From contig JBFWUM010000012.1 of assembly GCA_050247255.1 (NCBI GenBank), forward strand, positions 1 to 64,000: a stretch of DNA of 64,000 bases, written 5' to 3'. The stretch's first letter is position 1. The number at the start of each line of letters is the position of its first letter. A program made the position numbers and the translations under genes. Shown piece by piece: positions 42,648 through 50,013 of the stretch. The notes beneath the pieces were generated by a model that saw nothing but the letters and a program-made list of their open reading frames with translations, ran no database searches and was not told the DNA's origin. This DNA comes from JBFWUM01 sp050247255 (GTDB lineage: Bacteria; Acidobacteriota; Vicinamibacteria; Vicinamibacterales; UBA2999).

Positions 42648-43381
42648 AGGAAGTACCTCTCCGTGAGCGTGAAGCCGCGGGCGTTCTCGGGTCTCGACAG
42701 CCGGCACTCATCGTCCGCGGCCGGCGGTGCCACGCGCCGGACCGACAGCGCGGCCGGCTTCGGGTCATAGTGCGCGTTGGGATCGAGCGGGTGCTGGCAG
42801 GTGTTGAGGATGACCAGCACGTTCATCTCGGCGCGCAGCTCCACGTGACTGCCGGCCGCCGAGTGGCCGGCCACGAAGACCATCCGCCCGGCGTCGTCCA
42901 CCTGCACCTTGCTGAACAGGTTGAGCGGGGCGACCATGTCGCGCTCGCCCAGGCCGTACTTCGCCAGCTCGATGACGAAGCTGTCGAACGCATTTCGGTG
43001 ACAGGCGTTGAGGTGCTCCTGGTACCGCGCGCCGCCGTACTTGGCCTCGACGAGCGCGGCGTTGGCACACCCGCTGAGCGGATCGTGCCAGCCGACGCTG
43101 TCGCTGGTCATCGAGCAGAGGATGCGCCCCATGTCGGAATAGAGCACGAACCCGCGTGTGAGGCGCGCGATGTGCTGCGCCTTCAGCGTGTCCGGCATGT
43201 TGTACCGCTCGGTCGGGTTGTCGGCGTTGTAGAACAAGGCTCCGACATTGGCGCCGCCCGCGACATCCGTGATGCGCAGCGCCGTGCCGCGCTTCAACAC
43301 GTGCGACCAGGTCGCGCCCGGCTCTACCCGATCGTCGAACAACGGAATGTGTGGGCCGGCGTCAGCCGGCCCGGATTCCAT
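42644..43381 (-). CDS. DUF1989 urea carboxylase-associated protein (second subunit)
   Basis: 245 residues. LFDDRVEPGATWSHVLKRGT, TDVAGGANVGALFYNADNPT, YSDMGRILCSMTSDSVGWHD, GCANAALVEAKYGGARYQEH, LNACHRNAFDSFVIELAKYG and NLFSKVQVDDAGRMVFVAGH are the family blocks; Cys and His in these may bind metal. ATG 43381 overlaps the upstream stop (TGATG). An ATG at 43408 with AGGAG upstream is a real alternative and would add nine residues. The first codons of the gene contain a GGGCCGGC palindrome (43353-43372), giving the odd N-terminus MESGPADAGPH. Confidence 0.87.
   Translation of the reverse strand: MESGPADAGPHIPLFDDRVEPGATWSHVLKRGTALRITDVAGGANVGALFYNADNPTERYNMPDTLKAQHIARLTRGFVLYSDMGRILCSMTSDSVGWHDPLSGCANAALVEAKYGGARYQEHLNACHRNAFDSFVIELAKYGLGERDMVAPLNLFSKVQVDDAGRMVFVAGHSAAGSHVELRAEMNVLVILNTCQHPLDPNAHYDPKPAALSVRRVAPPAADDECRLSRPENARGFTLTERYFL
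43353..43372. repeat. REP-like palindrome GGGCCGGC-GTCA-GCCGGCCC
   Basis: A perfect eight-bp stem with a four-base loop, inside the first codons of the second DUF1989 gene. Related units occur at 46712-46731, 48481-48500 and 58688-58705. Confidence 0.6.
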
Positions 43382-44379
43382 CACGGCTGCTTCGGGTCGA
43401 TGCGCCATACGTTCTCCTGACGGATGTTCGACAGCCAGACCGAGCCGTGCCCGACGCGCACCGCGTCGCCGCCCAGTCCGAACCACTGCTTCACGACGCG
43501 GTTCGTTTCCGGGTCGATCTGCGTCAGCGGCACCTCGAACACGGTGACCCAGACGAAGCCTTCGCCGTAGGCGATCTCGCCGCCGCCGCCGGGCACACCC
43601 ACCTCGATGTTGGTGACCAGCTTCCGCGTCTTCACGTCGACGCGCGAGACGGTGCCGTCGCCCTGGTTGAGCGTCCAGATGGCGCCGCCGCCGACAGTGG
43701 TGAAGCGCGGGTTCGGCCCGACCGCGACGCGATCGGTAATCAGGTTGGTCGCCGGATCGATCCGGACGATCACGCTCTCCTGCGTGCTGACGGCCCAGAT
43801 CGCCTTGTCCTCGCCGAGCACGACGACCGACGACCCTTTCGGCACGGCGATCTCGGCAACGACGCGGTTGGTGTCCGGGTCGATGCGCGACAGCACGCCG
43901 CTCATGTCGCTGAGCATCCAGATGCTGTCCTCGGTGGCGGTGAGGCCGCCCTCGCTCAGGGCCGGGCCCACCGTCAGCGTCGCCGCCACGGTGTTGGTCT
44001 TCGGATCGATCCGCTGCAACCCCTTGGTCTCGGGCTTGTCCTGCTCGCCGCAGATCGGCACCCAGATGCTGCCGAACGCCGCCACCAGCCCCGAGCACGG
44101 GCGCGTGGCGGTCTCGACCAGCGTGACCACCATGTTGGTCTTCGGGTCGAGACGTCCGACCAGGTTCTTGCGGCCGCTCGTCACCCACACCGCATCCTCG
44201 GTCACCACCTGCCAGTCCGGGTTCCCCGGGATCGGGAATTCGGCGATCGGCTTGAGCGCGGTCATCTCGCGCTTGACGCCTGGTGTGGACACGCCGGGCC
44301 GCGGCGGGCGATTCGGCTGCTGGGCGCCGACCCCGGCGACCCACACACCCAGCAACCCAACGACCACCATATTTCTCAT
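43381..44379 (-). CDS. Secreted Vgb/YVTN-type seven-bladed beta-propeller
   Basis: 332 residues. Signal peptide MRNMVVVGLLGVWVAGVGAQ, then about seven repeats of roughly 42 residues with the pattern W-V/M...RIDP-x-TN-x-V: GRLDPKTNMVVTLVETATRP, QRIDPKTNTVAATLTVGPAL, SRIDPDTNRVVAEIAVP, VRIDPATNLITDRVAVG, SRVDVKTRKLVTNIEVG and TQIDPETNRVVKQWFGLG. These resemble streptogramin lyase blades, but the fold is also used for binding, so lyase activity is not claimed. GGAGG lies ten bases before the ATG. It lies between the symporter and DUF1989 genes. Confidence 0.85.
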   Translation of the reverse strand: MRNMVVVGLLGVWVAGVGAQQPNRPPRPGVSTPGVKREMTALKPIAEFPIPGNPDWQVVTEDAVWVTSGRKNLVGRLDPKTNMVVTLVETATRPCSGLVAAFGSIWVPICGEQDKPETKGLQRIDPKTNTVAATLTVGPALSEGGLTATEDSIWMLSDMSGVLSRIDPDTNRVVAEIAVPKGSSVVVLGEDKAIWAVSTQESVIVRIDPATNLITDRVAVGPNPRFTTVGGGAIWTLNQGDGTVSRVDVKTRKLVTNIEVGVPGGGGEIAYGEGFVWVTVFEVPLTQIDPETNRVVKQWFGLGGDAVRVGHGSVWLSNIRQENVWRIDPKQP

Positions 44380-44381
44380 TT

Positions 44382-45815
44382 CTAGACTCCCTCCTGTACC
44401 GCCTCGTTCAGCACGTAGTGGCGGTTCTCCGCTGTTCGGTATGTGAACTGGCATGTCAGGTAGAACGCCGCGCCGCTCAGGACCGGCGGGATCAGCGTGT
44501 CGAGGCCGGCCCACTCGGCCGGCGTGACGAAGTGCGCGACGAGGCGGGCGGCGGTGCCGACGACGATCGACGCGATGGCGCCGCTGGCGGTGGCCTTCTG
44601 CCAATAGACGCCGGCAAACAGCGGCACCACGCATCCGGCGAGGACGATGTCGAATGCCACGATCAGGAGGATGCCCGGCTCGGGGCGCAGGAACGCGACC
44701 AGCCCCGCCGCCGCTGCGGTCGGCAGGGCCATCAGCCGCGAGAGCCGCAGCATCTGCGAATCGTTCAGGTCAGGACTGCGCCAGCGCTGCACGACGTTGC
44801 GCGCCAGCACGACCGAGATCACCAGGATGGCGCCGTTGGCGGTCGACATCGACGCGCCCAGCACGCCGACGAACACCAGGACGCCGATCCAGTACGGCAG
44901 CACGTCCACGGCCAGCGTGGGCAGCACCATTCGTGGATCGGCCACGCCCGTCACGAGGGCCATGCCGGCGAGGCTGATGATGGCCACGCAGGCGCCGATG
45001 ACGATCGTCATCGCGCCGCTGTAGTAGCAGCCGAGCCTCGCCGTCCGGCCGTCGCGCGCGGCGAACACGCGCTCCATGAAGTCGAGCGCCATCGCGTTGC
45101 CGAAGGCAAGCGCGATCATCCCCGCCCAGTTCACCAGCGATCCGCTCTCGCGGTTGACCAGGGTGCTGACGTCCACCGCGCTGACCGGCACCGCGGCCAG
45201 CAGCCCTTCCAGCCCCGGCCCCAGCAACAGCCACACGGCCGCCGCCGCGAACCCGATCAGCGCGGCATAGACCTGCAGAAAGTCGGTCCACACCGCCGAA
45301 TAGAGCCCGCCGGCGATCGTGTAGGTGACGATCACCGCCGTGGTGATGACCAGCGCCGTCAGGTAGTCGGCGCCGCTGACGACCGACAGCACCCACGCCA
45401 CGGCGCTCAGGTTGCCGGCAATCAGCACCGTGAAGGACACGATCGTGAGCATCGACACCAGCAGCTCGGTGCGGGCGCCGTAGCGGCGGAAGAAGAACTC
45501 CGGCAGCGTCAGCAGGTTCATCCTGTTCAACGGCGACGCCAGGAAGCGGCCGACGACGAACAGGCTGAGCCCGAGGCCGAGCGACACCATGAAGCCCGCC
45601 CAGACGCTGGCCGAATGGCTGATGGCCACCGCCCCCAGCGTGGCGTTGCCGTCGACCGACTGCGCCATCAGCGTCGTGCCGACAACGACCAGCGGCAGTG
45701 ACTTCCCGCAGACCGCGAAGCGTGTGCCCGAGCCACGGACCTTGGTGTAGGTGTAGAGGCCGATGGCCAGCGAGATCGCCATGAAGATGGCGACGGGCCA
45801 GAACATGATGGTCAT
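44382..45815 (-). CDS. Sodium:solute symporter family protein
   Basis: 477 residues, about 13 membrane helices of the SSS/LeuT fold. Visible: FAVCGKSLPLVVVGTTLMAQ with SVDGNATLGAVA in helix 1, MNLLTLPEFFFRRYGARTEL, YTIAGGLYSAVWTDFLQVYA, and ILVISVVLARNVVQRW. Members carry proline, pantothenate, urea, sugars and other solutes. Its place in the array suggests uptake of the urea- or guanidine-type substrate, or of the compound from which it is released. The start overlaps the stop of the metallo-hydrolase gene (ATGA). Confidence 0.92.
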   Translation of the reverse strand: MTIMFWPVAIFMAISLAIGLYTYTKVRGSGTRFAVCGKSLPLVVVGTTLMAQSVDGNATLGAVAISHSASVWAGFMVSLGLGLSLFVVGRFLASPLNRMNLLTLPEFFFRRYGARTELLVSMLTIVSFTVLIAGNLSAVAWVLSVVSGADYLTALVITTAVIVTYTIAGGLYSAVWTDFLQVYAALIGFAAAAVWLLLGPGLEGLLAAVPVSAVDVSTLVNRESGSLVNWAGMIALAFGNAMALDFMERVFAARDGRTARLGCYYSGAMTIVIGACVAIISLAGMALVTGVADPRMVLPTLAVDVLPYWIGVLVFVGVLGASMSTANGAILVISVVLARNVVQRWRSPDLNDSQMLRLSRLMALPTAAAAGLVAFLRPEPGILLIVAFDIVLAGCVVPLFAGVYWQKATASGAIASIVVGTAARLVAHFVTPAEWAGLDTLIPPVLSGAAFYLTCQFTYRTAENRHYVLNEAVQEGV

Positions 45816-46789
45816 CGCCGCGGCTCCCGCGGGCTCAGGATGACGTCTCGCAGCACGACGCGCCGCAGCTGGCCGTTCAACCCCCGGATGGCGTCGTTGA
45901 GCTCCAGCAGCACGCCGCGCGTCAGCTCGAGGGTGTGCTCCTCCGGCTGGTACGCCGTGCCGCGCGGGTAGTCGACGAATGGCGTGCTGGTCTGCTCGAT
46001 GTGAGTGCCGAGGATGTGCGCCACCGGCTTGTCGGCGGTGAAATCCACCAGCCGCTGATGGCTGGCCGCGAACGTCGCGAACTCGGCGTCGCCGACATAC
46101 AGCCGGCCGGGATAGAAGCTGTCACCGGTCAGCAGCACGCCGGTCTGCCGGTCGTAGAGCGCGATGCCCGCCACGTCGTGTCCTGGAATCGGGATCAGGT
46201 CGACGATGCGCCGGCCGAGGTCGATCTCGACGATGTCGGTCGGCCAGGTCGTGATGCCGAACGCCGTCCGCAGCGTCTCCACGGTCGCCGGCACCAGCCT
46301 GACGTTGGCCAGGTTCTCGAAGCCCTTGTCTCCCGCCACGTGGTCCCCGTGCGAGTGCGAGTGAACGACGATCAGCTCGGGCGGCGTCTCGCGGTTGTTG
46401 CGCGCCTGCCACTTCGCGATCAGGTCCATCACGACCGGCGCCGTGTCGATCCGGCCCGCGCCGGTGTCCTCCAGCAGGACTTTGTCGCGCCCGAAGATGA
46501 GGAACAGGAACGGCTTCTCGTAGTGGATGCACCCGGACTGCCGCAGGATGAAGAAGTTCGGGTTGTATTCGTGCACCTGGAACGCCGGCTGCTCCATGCA
46601 CTTCGGCCCGCCCGACATCCACCCCGTCGGCAGCACGCCGGGCTCGATGAATGCCGAGGGCGGGTGCGGCGGCGCCGCCTGCGCTGCGCCGGCCGGAGCC
46701 TGGGCGCGGGCGGGCCGGCTGAAGCCGGCCCCTACGTACGGAAAACCGGCCCCGACGAGAACGAGAGCGATCACGGCGGCTCGGGTCAT
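45812..46789 (-). CDS. Secreted MBL-fold metallo-hydrolase
   Basis: 325 residues. Signal peptide MTRAAVIALVLVGAGFPYVG, interrupted by the repeat-derived GAGFSRPARAQAP. Metal motif HSHSHGDHVAG (about 144-154), further ligands in GHDVAGIALYDRQ and LLTGDSFYPGRLYV, and LGTHIEQTSTPFVDYPRG near the active site. The family resembles alkyl-hydrolase and lactonase-like MBL proteins. ATG 46789 overlaps the upstream stop; GGAG lies five bases before it. It probably opens an ester, lactone or amide in the periplasm before uptake by the symporter. Confidence 0.88.
   Translation of the reverse strand: MTRAAVIALVLVGAGFPYVGAGFSRPARAQAPAGAAQAAPPHPPSAFIEPGVLPTGWMSGGPKCMEQPAFQVHEYNPNFFILRQSGCIHYEKPFLFLIFGRDKVLLEDTGAGRIDTAPVVMDLIAKWQARNNRETPPELIVVHSHSHGDHVAGDKGFENLANVRLVPATVETLRTAFGITTWPTDIVEIDLGRRIVDLIPIPGHDVAGIALYDRQTGVLLTGDSFYPGRLYVGDAEFATFAASHQRLVDFTADKPVAHILGTHIEQTSTPFVDYPRGTAYQPEEHTLELTRGVLLELNDAIRGLNGQLRRVVLRDVILSPREPRR
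46712..46731. repeat. REP-like palindrome GGGCCGGC-TGAA-GCCGGCCC in a signal-peptide region
   Basis: A perfect eight-bp stem with a TGAA loop, lying in frame in the signal-peptide/linker codons of the metallo-hydrolase gene, where it encodes GAGFSRPA on the minus strand. It is followed by CTACGTACGG. Confidence 0.65.
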
Positions 46790-48546
46790 CGGTACTCCAC
46801 GTTCTTGAAGGGCCACTTCGCCGCCACCCACTCGCGCACCGCCTTCTCGAGCTTCGGCTCGAGGCCCGCCTCGGCGCCCACTTTGGTGACCCACAGGCGC
46901 ACCGTGGCGTCGTAGCCCTGCGTCGCACTCGGGTTGATGTAGACGCACCCGAGCTCGGTCTGCTTGTCCGGCGTCAGCACGCCCCAGGCGAACGCCGTGT
47001 GATGCTGGAACTCCCAGCGGTGACGTTTCAGCTCGCCGTAGTCTTCCGCCTTTGTGATCGTCATCGGCGAGCTGCGATCGGCCCGATCCATCAGCGCCCC
47101 GTAGTCAGGATCGAGAATGCCGGGCTCGAGGATGTTCCAGACGTAGCCGGCCAGCGCCGGCGGTCCGGGCGCGACGAAGTTGGCAGGCACGAACAGCGTC
47201 TGCTTCATCGCCACGTCGAGCGGCGTCGTCGGCGACGCCGCGACGAGCGGCTCGGAGCAGGCGGCGCCGGCACAGACCTGGTAGGCGATCCAACGCGGCC
47301 GATCGCCCGTGAACGTCGCTTCGAGGTGAGCGCCGGCGGCGACGAACGGCGTCTCCGCCGACGCGCCGTTGAGCGTGGTCCTCAGCGTGAGCGGCGGCTT
47401 CGCCGCGGCGAGCGGCCCTCCGCCGACAAAGTCGGCGCGGAACGTCGTCGGCTGGCCGGGGAACCAGACATCGAGGTCTTCGACCAGCAGATCGGCGCTG
47501 CCGTCCTGGTCCAGGTCGACCCGCTGGGCCTTGCTCGTCCACGACGCCGGGACGAGGTCGAGCACCCGGGCGGCCTGGATGCGCCACACGTTGTTGAAGC
47601 GGCCGTTCGACAGCCAGATCGCCCCGTGCAGCACGCGCATGCCATCGCCGCCGGGACCGACGAACTGGTGGGTCACCGTGTTGGTGTGCACGTCGATCCG
47701 CGAGAGCGGGACGTCGTGGATCGTCACCCACACCGAGCCCTCGTCCGCCGCGATGTCGCCGCCGGTGCCCGGCACGCCGACCTGAATGGTCGCCGCCAGC
47801 TTCAGCGTCGACGGATCGATCTTGCTGACGCTGCCGGTCCCCTGGTTCAGCGTCCACACGTAGCCTTCGCCCGCCGACATGAAGCGCGGACGCGGGTCGA
47901 CCGGGATCTCGGCGATGACCGTGTTGCTCGCCGGATGAATCACCGACACGATGCTCGTCTCGGTGCTCGAGACCCACACGCGCCCGTAGCCGTAGACGGC
48001 GGTGAACGAGCCGGCCGGCAGCGCGATCGTGGCGAGAATGTCGTTGCTGACGGCATCGATGCGCGCAATCGCGTTGCCCTTGTCGGTCGGCATCCAGATC
48101 GAGCCGGCGCCGTAGGCAATGCCGCCCTCGTTGTTCGCCGGCGCGACCGGCACCTTCGACACCACCTGGTTCGTGGTCGTGTCGATGCGATAGATCACCC
48201 CTTCGGTACAGCTCGGTGCCCACAGCGTGCCGGCAGCAATCGCGAGACCCGAGCAGGGATCCTTCACCGCCACCATCGCGACGGTCTCCCCCGTGTCGGG
48301 ATCCATCCGCACGACGAGATCGGAGCGGCGGTTGTTCGTCCAGATCTGGTCCTCGCCGGCCGCGAGCCAGTCGGGGCCGCCCGGCGTCGGGTACTCGGCG
48401 TCCGGCACGAGCATCGACACCGGGTACTGCACGGCCGGCACACCCGGCTTCGGCGGCGGCGTGGCCTGCTGGGCGTGGAGGGGCCGGCTGACGCCGGCCC
48501 CCGCCGCATACACGAGTACTGTCAGAAGGAGCGCAATTCGTCTCAT
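46786..48546 (-). CDS. Secreted Vgb-type beta-propeller with extra C-terminal domain
   Basis: 586 residues. Signal peptide MRRIALLLTVLVYAAGAGVS, then a propeller at about 45-330 of the same type as the protein at 43381-44379: VRMDPDTGETVAMVAV, YRIDTTTNQVVSKVPVAP, ARIDAVSNDILATIALP, SVIHPASNTVIAEIPVDP, SKIDPSTLKLAATIQVG and SRIDVHTNTVTHQFVG. The C-terminal 250 residues (WTSKAQRVDLDQDGSADLLV onward, with paired Cys in QVCAGAACSEP) form a second domain I do not recognise. DLDQDGSAD looks like a calcium-binding loop. It starts eight bases after the DUF1501 gene. Confidence 0.83.
   Translation of the reverse strand: MRRIALLLTVLVYAAGAGVSRPLHAQQATPPPKPGVPAVQYPVSMLVPDAEYPTPGGPDWLAAGEDQIWTNNRRSDLVVRMDPDTGETVAMVAVKDPCSGLAIAAGTLWAPSCTEGVIYRIDTTTNQVVSKVPVAPANNEGGIAYGAGSIWMPTDKGNAIARIDAVSNDILATIALPAGSFTAVYGYGRVWVSSTETSIVSVIHPASNTVIAEIPVDPRPRFMSAGEGYVWTLNQGTGSVSKIDPSTLKLAATIQVGVPGTGGDIAADEGSVWVTIHDVPLSRIDVHTNTVTHQFVGPGGDGMRVLHGAIWLSNGRFNNVWRIQAARVLDLVPASWTSKAQRVDLDQDGSADLLVEDLDVWFPGQPTTFRADFVGGGPLAAAKPPLTLRTTLNGASAETPFVAAGAHLEATFTGDRPRWIAYQVCAGAACSEPLVAASPTTPLDVAMKQTLFVPANFVAPGPPALAGYVWNILEPGILDPDYGALMDRADRSSPMTITKAEDYGELKRHRWEFQHHTAFAWGVLTPDKQTELGCVYINPSATQGYDATVRLWVTKVGAEAGLEPKLEKAVREWVAAKWPFKNVEYR
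48481..48500. repeat. REP-like palindrome GGGCCGGC-TGAC-GCCGGCCC in a signal-peptide region
   Basis: Perfect eight-bp stem. Encodes AGVSRP in frame at the end of the signal peptide of the long beta-propeller protein, mirroring the 46712-46731 copy in the next gene. Confidence 0.65.
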
Positions 48547-48554
48547 GCCGCTCC

Positions 48555-50003
48555 CTACGCGATGATGTCGTGAATGACCTTGCCCTCGGTATCCGTCAGC
48601 CGGAAGTTCCGTCCGCTGTAGTGATACGTGAGCTTGGTGTGATCGATCCCGAGCAGGTAGAGCATCGTCGCGTGCAGGTCGTGCATGTGCACCTTGTTCT
48701 CGACCGCCTTGAAGCCGAAGTCATCGGTCGCGCCGTACGACATGCCGCCCTTGATGCCGCCGCCCGCCAGCCAGATCGAGAACCCGGTGACGTTGTGATC
48801 GCGGCCGTTCACCACGCCGGCGACGTTCTCGTTCGCCGTCTGGATCGCTGGCGTGCGCCCGAACTCCGTGGCGCCGACGATCAACGTGTCCTCGAACAGC
48901 CCGCGCTGCTTCAGGTCCTTGATCAGCGCCGCGTAGGCCTGATCGGAGTCCCTGGCGAGCTTCCGGTAGGTCATGATGTCGTTGTGCGCGTCCCACGGGT
49001 CGCCCTTGCCGTAATAGGTCTGCACGAAGCGGACGCCCTTCTCGACCAGCCTCGCCGCCATCAGGCAGCCGAGCGCCGTATTGCCGGGCCCGTACATCTC
49101 GAGCGTCGCCTTGCTCTCCTTGCTGACGTCGAACACGTTGGGCGCGTCGGTCTGCATCCGGAACGCGGTCTCCATCGTCTCGATCGACGCGTCGAGGTCT
49201 GAGTCGCGCTCCCGCACCCGTTCGAGGTGCATCTCGTTCATGTGGCGCAGGAACCCGATGTCACGCAGCTGCCGCTCTTCCGGCGCGCTGCGGACGATGT
49301 TGGGGATGACCTTGTCGGCCTGGAACGCCTCGTCTTCCACCCACTTGTTGTGGACCAGCGTGCCCTGGTGCACCGCCGGCAGGAACGCCGACGTCCACAG
49401 CGGGCTGCCGATGGTCAGCGGCTCGGTCGGCGTCAGCACGACGAACCCCGGCAGGTTCTCGTTCATCGTGCCGAGACCGTAGGTGACCCACGAGCCCATC
49501 GACGGGCGGCCGAGGAAGTTGGCGCCGGTGTTGAGCATGGTCAGGCTCGGCTCGTGGTTCGGGATATCGGCATACATCGACTTGACGACGCAGATGTCGT
49601 CGGCGACGCCGCCGAGGTGCGGCCAGAGATCGCTGATCTCGAGGCCGCTCTTGCCCCACCGCTGGAACGCGAACGGCGACTTCATCAGGTTGCCGGTCTT
49701 GCGCTGCGTCAGGATCGGTCCGCCCGGCGTCGGCTGGCCGTGGTACTTGTCGAGCATCGGCTTGTGGTCGAACGTGTCGACGTGCGACATGCCGCCGTTC
49801 ATCATCAGGAAGATCACCCGCTTCGCCCGCGGCTTGAAGTGCAGCTGCTTGAGCACGCCGCCGGTGGCCGGCAGGTCGAGCGCCTGCGCCTGCGCCAGCG
49901 AGGTGTTGAGCATCTGCGACAGGGCGAGCAGGCCGAAGCCGCTCCCGAGGCGGCCCAGGGCCTGGCGTCGCGTCACCGGTCGAAAAATGTGGTTGCAGGA
50001 CAT
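48555..50003 (-). CDS. DUF1501 domain-containing protein (sulfatase-like fold), Tat-exported
   Basis: 482 residues. Twin-Arg signal TRRQALGRLGSGFGLLALSQ, then the DUF1501 core, related to alkaline phosphatase/sulfatase folds: AKRVIFLMMNGGMSHVDTFD, PFAFQRWGKSGLEISDLWPH, EPSLTMLNTGANFLGRPSMG, GDPWDAHNDIMTYRK, GATEFGRTPAIQ and GRDHNVTGFSIWLAGGGIKG. Metal-binding Asp and His residues sit in these blocks. DUF1501 genes are nearly always paired with PSD1/DUF1549 genes, as here (ten-base gap); the joint function is unknown but thought to be extracellular degradation. ATG 50003 follows GGGAG. Confidence 0.9.
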   Translation of the reverse strand: MSCNHIFRPVTRRQALGRLGSGFGLLALSQMLNTSLAQAQALDLPATGGVLKQLHFKPRAKRVIFLMMNGGMSHVDTFDHKPMLDKYHGQPTPGGPILTQRKTGNLMKSPFAFQRWGKSGLEISDLWPHLGGVADDICVVKSMYADIPNHEPSLTMLNTGANFLGRPSMGSWVTYGLGTMNENLPGFVVLTPTEPLTIGSPLWTSAFLPAVHQGTLVHNKWVEDEAFQADKVIPNIVRSAPEERQLRDIGFLRHMNEMHLERVRERDSDLDASIETMETAFRMQTDAPNVFDVSKESKATLEMYGPGNTALGCLMAARLVEKGVRFVQTYYGKGDPWDAHNDIMTYRKLARDSDQAYAALIKDLKQRGLFEDTLIVGATEFGRTPAIQTANENVAGVVNGRDHNVTGFSIWLAGGGIKGGMSYGATDDFGFKAVENKVHMHDLHATMLYLLGIDHTKLTYHYSGRNFRLTDTEGKVIHDIIA

Positions 50004-50013
50004 CCGTATCTCC

